Assembly: GCA_011316305.1 (NCBI GenBank)
Contig: SAUG01000167.1
Span: 1-64,000, forward strand
DNA: 64,000 nucleotides
DNA from: Rusavskia elegans
Lineage: Eukaryota > Ascomycota > Lecanoromycetes > Teloschistales > Teloschistaceae
Reading direction: 5' to 3'
Shown: one piece after another, positions 60,501 to 64,000 of the stretch
Position numbering within the stretch: position 1 is the first letter of the stretch
Layout of the letters: each line of letters begins with the position of its first letter
Made by a program: the position numbers and the translations under genes
The notes under the pieces: model-generated
Seen by the model: only the letters and a program-made list of their open reading frames with translations
Databases searched by the model: none
Told to the model about the DNA's origin: nothing

Positions 60501-63500
60501 CGGAAGAGAATGAAGCGAGACCGACATACAAATACCCTGCAGGGTATATGCTGACCGTTGATGATCCATTGTATAAAGAACTTCATGATCTACGTCAGAA
60601 AGCTGGAGGGACCCTGCATGCCGTTCACGAGTTTTTGGTGCAGAAACAACAAGATGATGTTGCATGCTTCGGTCCCCTGTATACCGCCTACAGATCCTGG
60701 TTTATCGATGTCGGTATCGAAAGATCAGCGCATGTACTTGACCGGGTGACGAGGCTACTTGCCGCAGACATTCACCCCTACAAAATCAGCGGGTTGAGAA
60801 AAGAATATCCACGACCATTATTGCTTCGAAGGGCCAACGTCTACCACCTGCAACGCTTGCGCCACAACTCATATCCAAGACCCAAAACGGAGCTCACCAA
60901 GACATTGCTGCTGGATCTGGCTCAGTCCACTGTGTCATCATACACTGAAGTCCGTCGGAATGCCCAAAGTGCCGGGGAAGCTGCTCTCAAAGCGATCATT
61001 GGAGCTCGGCCATTGGTCATTCCCCCATTACTGCAAGCTTTGGAGGAGGGAGTGGCACAGAATGATTTTGCACTGATCAAGGGTGGTATGTACGCTTTGG
61101 TCTTGGGATCTCTCAGCAGAACCGTTGCGCGGGATTGGCGATACGCACCAAGAGTGATCAAGGCCTATATATCTGCCACCACGGCGGACAAAGCGTCCGT
61201 CCAGAAGCTCTGCTCAACAGCAACTTTAGACATTATGGATTTTGGGCGGCCCCTGGAGCGTATGGTAGTCCTGGACAAAGACATCATCCAAAGCATCTCT
61301 CCCTCGGAGGATGTTAACGATAGAGTGGAGAAAGTAAAGGCAAAGGTGTTGAAGAAGCGCGCAAACGTTGAAAGCAAGATGGCGGCGCTGTCGGATGAAT
61401 TGGTTGACTTGGCAAGGATCTCTCACTGGAAGAAAGCTAGTCGAACTGCCGCCATCGTCATATCACTCGGTCTGAGATTCGAAAGCATAGCGTCCGAGAA
61501 GATGGTCGATCTCATGGTTCGAGGGGCAATCGAATCTCATCCAGGACTTCGAAGCCTCTATGGGGGCGCTCTCGTTGCGCTGTTCTCTTTGGTAGACACT
61601 CGCGCAAATGCCCAGCACAAGTATGAGAACTACATCACTGACAATCCGTATCACCCAGCCAAAGTCAAGATTCCAACTAAGCGGGACGATCCGAGTTGGA
61701 CGAACGAGTATTTGGCAAGCTTTGCGCGCCCGGAAGCAGATTACTACGTTGATCACGAGCATCCAGGCTGGTTAGTATGGGAGGAGACCATGACAGCATA
61801 CAAAGCCAACCCCAAAACCGATGTTGAGTACGATGGTGTCGAGCAAGGAACACTCGACCAGATAGGGAGAATCCTAGACCGCGAATGGTTCTCTGTGCTG
61901 TTCGATTATTTTAAGCAGGAACCTCGGGACGCTGGAGCTGATCGTTTCCGCATCTCAAATGCAATGCTACTTTACTACGCGTTCCAGCTTCTTCTTCATG
62001 GATCAACAGCCGCTACATTTTCCGACATCAAAGAGGAAACCGCTAGGATATTCGGAGACGGTACCGACAAGCATCAACACCGCGCTGCTGCGGAAATCCT
62101 TGGAGCTCTTCTGTCTTCCGCTGCCGACGTTCGCCTCGAATTACGGACTGAGGTCTGGAAATTCGTCTTCCCAATTGTGCAGAAGGTATTTGCTGATGGT
62201 CTGACCCCGGAGAACTCTTCCTACTGGATTTCATGCCTGCACATGATCCTGCACGGCAAAGACCCAAGGCGATCTTGGCCCATCGTCGACTCGCTTGCGT
62301 CTTTCCGACTTGACATGTCTTCCAACGCAGCGTTCAAGGAAAGCTCCAAGATCCAGCTATTGTGCCAGTGTGTCAGTGACCTGGGCTGGCACTTCCAGCT
62401 CGAAAAGCCCATCATCGCCGATTTCCTTACGCACATTGATCATCCTTATAAGGGTGTCAGGGAAGCCATGGGAGGAACCCTAGCCGTATTGTATCGCACA
62501 CGCTATCATGAATCCTACAAGGATGTGGAAACGTTCATGGACAGCCAGAGAAAGTCCTCATCAATCGGGATGGCGCCGTATCAACCAACCGAGGAGTTTT
62601 CTGCAACGATACATGAGATCTTTGACCGATTGGAGAAATGGAGACATGAACGTGAGCCTGGTCAGCAGACCCCATCGTCGTATACTTCGGGTGGGAAGAC
62701 AGTACTCTTGTGGCTGGATTCAGCACTATCATCTTTTGAGTGTACCGAGCTGTTACGCTTCTTCCCGAATGTCTTCATGGAGCAGCTTTTACACATGATG
62801 GATATCAAAGAAGATCAGGAGCTTCAAGGTCTGGCATACCATGTCTTCCGCCATCTACCCAACATTCCTCACCGGCTCGGGGAAGACACGGAACTCATCG
62901 ACTCGTTGATCCGGATTGGGACAAAGTCATCATTGTGGCACCAGCGCCTTCGAGTGCTCATCAACATGCAAGTCATCTACTTCCGACGGCTCTTCCTATT
63001 GCCGCAGAAGCAGCAGCAGAATCTGTTCGACTGCGTGGCCAGTATGCTGGAGGATACGCAATTGGAGGTTCGGCTCGGGGCTTCGTCGACAATTTCTGGC
63101 ATGATACGGTGCTCACCTGTCGAGATGCGGAACCGGATGATCGAAGAGCTCAACCAAAGATTCACGAAAATGCTCGTCGATTCGCCTCTACCGAAGAAAG
63201 CCAAAGGCAATCTGTCTGCACCGAGTACTGGGACAAGCACACCGACGCCCGAGCATTCCAAGCTCGTCCTTAGCCGTCATGCCGCTGTGCTTGGGCTCGG
63301 AGCATTGGTGCAAGCATTTCCGTACAGCTCTCCGCCTCCATCGTGGATCCCTGGTGTTCTCACAACGCTTGCAAACAAAGCCAACAACGACCCCGGCATG
63401 GTTGGGAAGAGTGTGAAGAGTATCCTAAGTGACTTTAAGAAAACTCGACAAGATACGTGGCAGATGGATCTCAAGGTATGTAATGATGCCGATTGGATCA

Positions 63501-63597
63501 TGCAACGAAAGCCTGCTGATGACAATGATCATAGGCATTCACCCAAGAGCAGGCCGAAGACCTTGACGGTGTTTTATGGCGGTCTTACTTCGTTTGA
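57596..63597 (+). CDS. BLM10: Proteasome activator Blm10/PA200
   Basis: Giant HEAT-repeat ring that caps the 20S proteasome and opens its gate; roles in acetylated-histone turnover, core assembly and stress. Three exons (57596-58035, 58093-63475, 63535-63597) give 1961 residues, a usual length for filamentous fungi. The N-terminus has PRTYPYFRYLPYQVED, NNLYVAVEAGDFSPGALHWT and, across the first intron, VLTKRKHYLRPNVDL. The middle carries an acidic insert (GNDDEDVDMPLANGHVPEDL) and HEAT-like helices. The final exon gives AFTQEQAEDLDGVLWRSYFV. The uninterrupted frame running past 63475 to 63793 is a read-through of the last intron, not the true C-terminus. The HbYX proteasome-docking motif is present as YFV, with Phe at the usual Tyr position. 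Confidence 0.93.
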
Positions 63598-64000
63598 AAT
63601 CGGCAGACAGTCACTGTGTTGGTTTTGTATTTGGTTTGGCATAGCATGCAGGTGCAATTCACAAGGGGTATGCATTCTTGTAAGGAGCTGGGAGATAGCG
63701 GCTAGCAGGAATAGGGGCAAGAAGCATTTGGCGATGGCTGCATCATGTCATGTAAGGCGCACCTTCCGTTCTGGAACCAAGAGACATACGTAGGTTTGAA
63801 GCAGGGATCGGCTTCAGACCAAGCTCGATATCTACATAGGAATCGATAATCTCACCGGCTATCCTACAAACCCGAGTCTCTTGTGATCCGTATACGGCAT
63901 CAACTTTGTGCGGATGACGTTTATTTTAACCCCGCTAGTGCCGCCGAGGTAAATACAGCACCGGTACGCATGACGACGAGCTCGCTGATCGCTCTGACGT
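63598..64000. other. BLM10 3' flank
   Basis: About 400 bases after the BLM10 stop to the window edge. The continuing open frame to 63793 is intron read-through and 3' UTR. No other feature is seen. Confidence 0.4.

Noticed and set aside
63598..63793. Continuous frame extending BLM10 to 63793
   Set aside because: This is intron read-through. Removing the intron at 63476-63534 yields the conserved ending with EDLDGVLWRSYFV and a stop at 63597.

Overview
The window is nuclear DNA of a filamentous ascomycete (Pezizomycotina, probably Dothideomycetes or a close class). The reasons are: introns of about 43-200 bases with GT-AG ends and CTAAC/CTGAC branch points; genes on both strands with 0.2-3 kb spacers; fungal housekeeping proteins (Sec6, Blm10, Gpi18, Dpl1, argininosuccinate synthase); and a decayed Copia retrotransposon whose stop codons look like repeat-induced point mutation (RIP). 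Splice sites were assigned by eye. For most multi-exon genes the proposed joins were checked for reading-phase consistency.

Layout. 0-6.2 kb: 3' end of a YTH-domain gene (+), a secreted alkaline phosphatase (-) and an Azf1-like C2H2 zinc-finger factor (-). 6.2-15.6 kb: gene-poor, with two orphan genes on the minus strand and small repeats. 15.6-20 kb: a DUF4140/DUF4139 (mucoidy-inhibitor-like) protein carrying GLFG motifs, and a small single-pass membrane protein. 20-31.7 kb: an accessory-looking segment with an 83-residue orphan, a CorA-like membrane protein, a large kinase-vWA protein and a coiled-coil protein.

32-41 kb is a conserved block: argininosuccinate synthase (-) diverging from sphingosine-1-phosphate lyase (+), then exocyst subunit Sec6 (-) diverging from mitochondrial ribosomal protein uL30m (+). 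41-51 kb is a second accessory island: a 115-bp minisatellite, several orphan multi-exon reading frames, a RIP-marked Copia remnant, an HExxH-containing fragment and a cluster of tandem duplications encoding PFDN-type repeats. 51.5-64 kb is conserved again: a WBP2/GRAM protein (-), an F-box/WD-type protein (-) diverging from GPI mannosyltransferase 2 (+), and the 1961-residue proteasome activator Blm10 (+).

The conserved genes do not form one pathway; they are ordinary housekeeping neighbours. The most unusual content is the kinase-vWA/CorA-like neighbourhood and the repeat-rich 41-51 kb island. A dispersed repeat family of about 80 bp occurs at five places, and its best-aligned pair differs largely by transitions.
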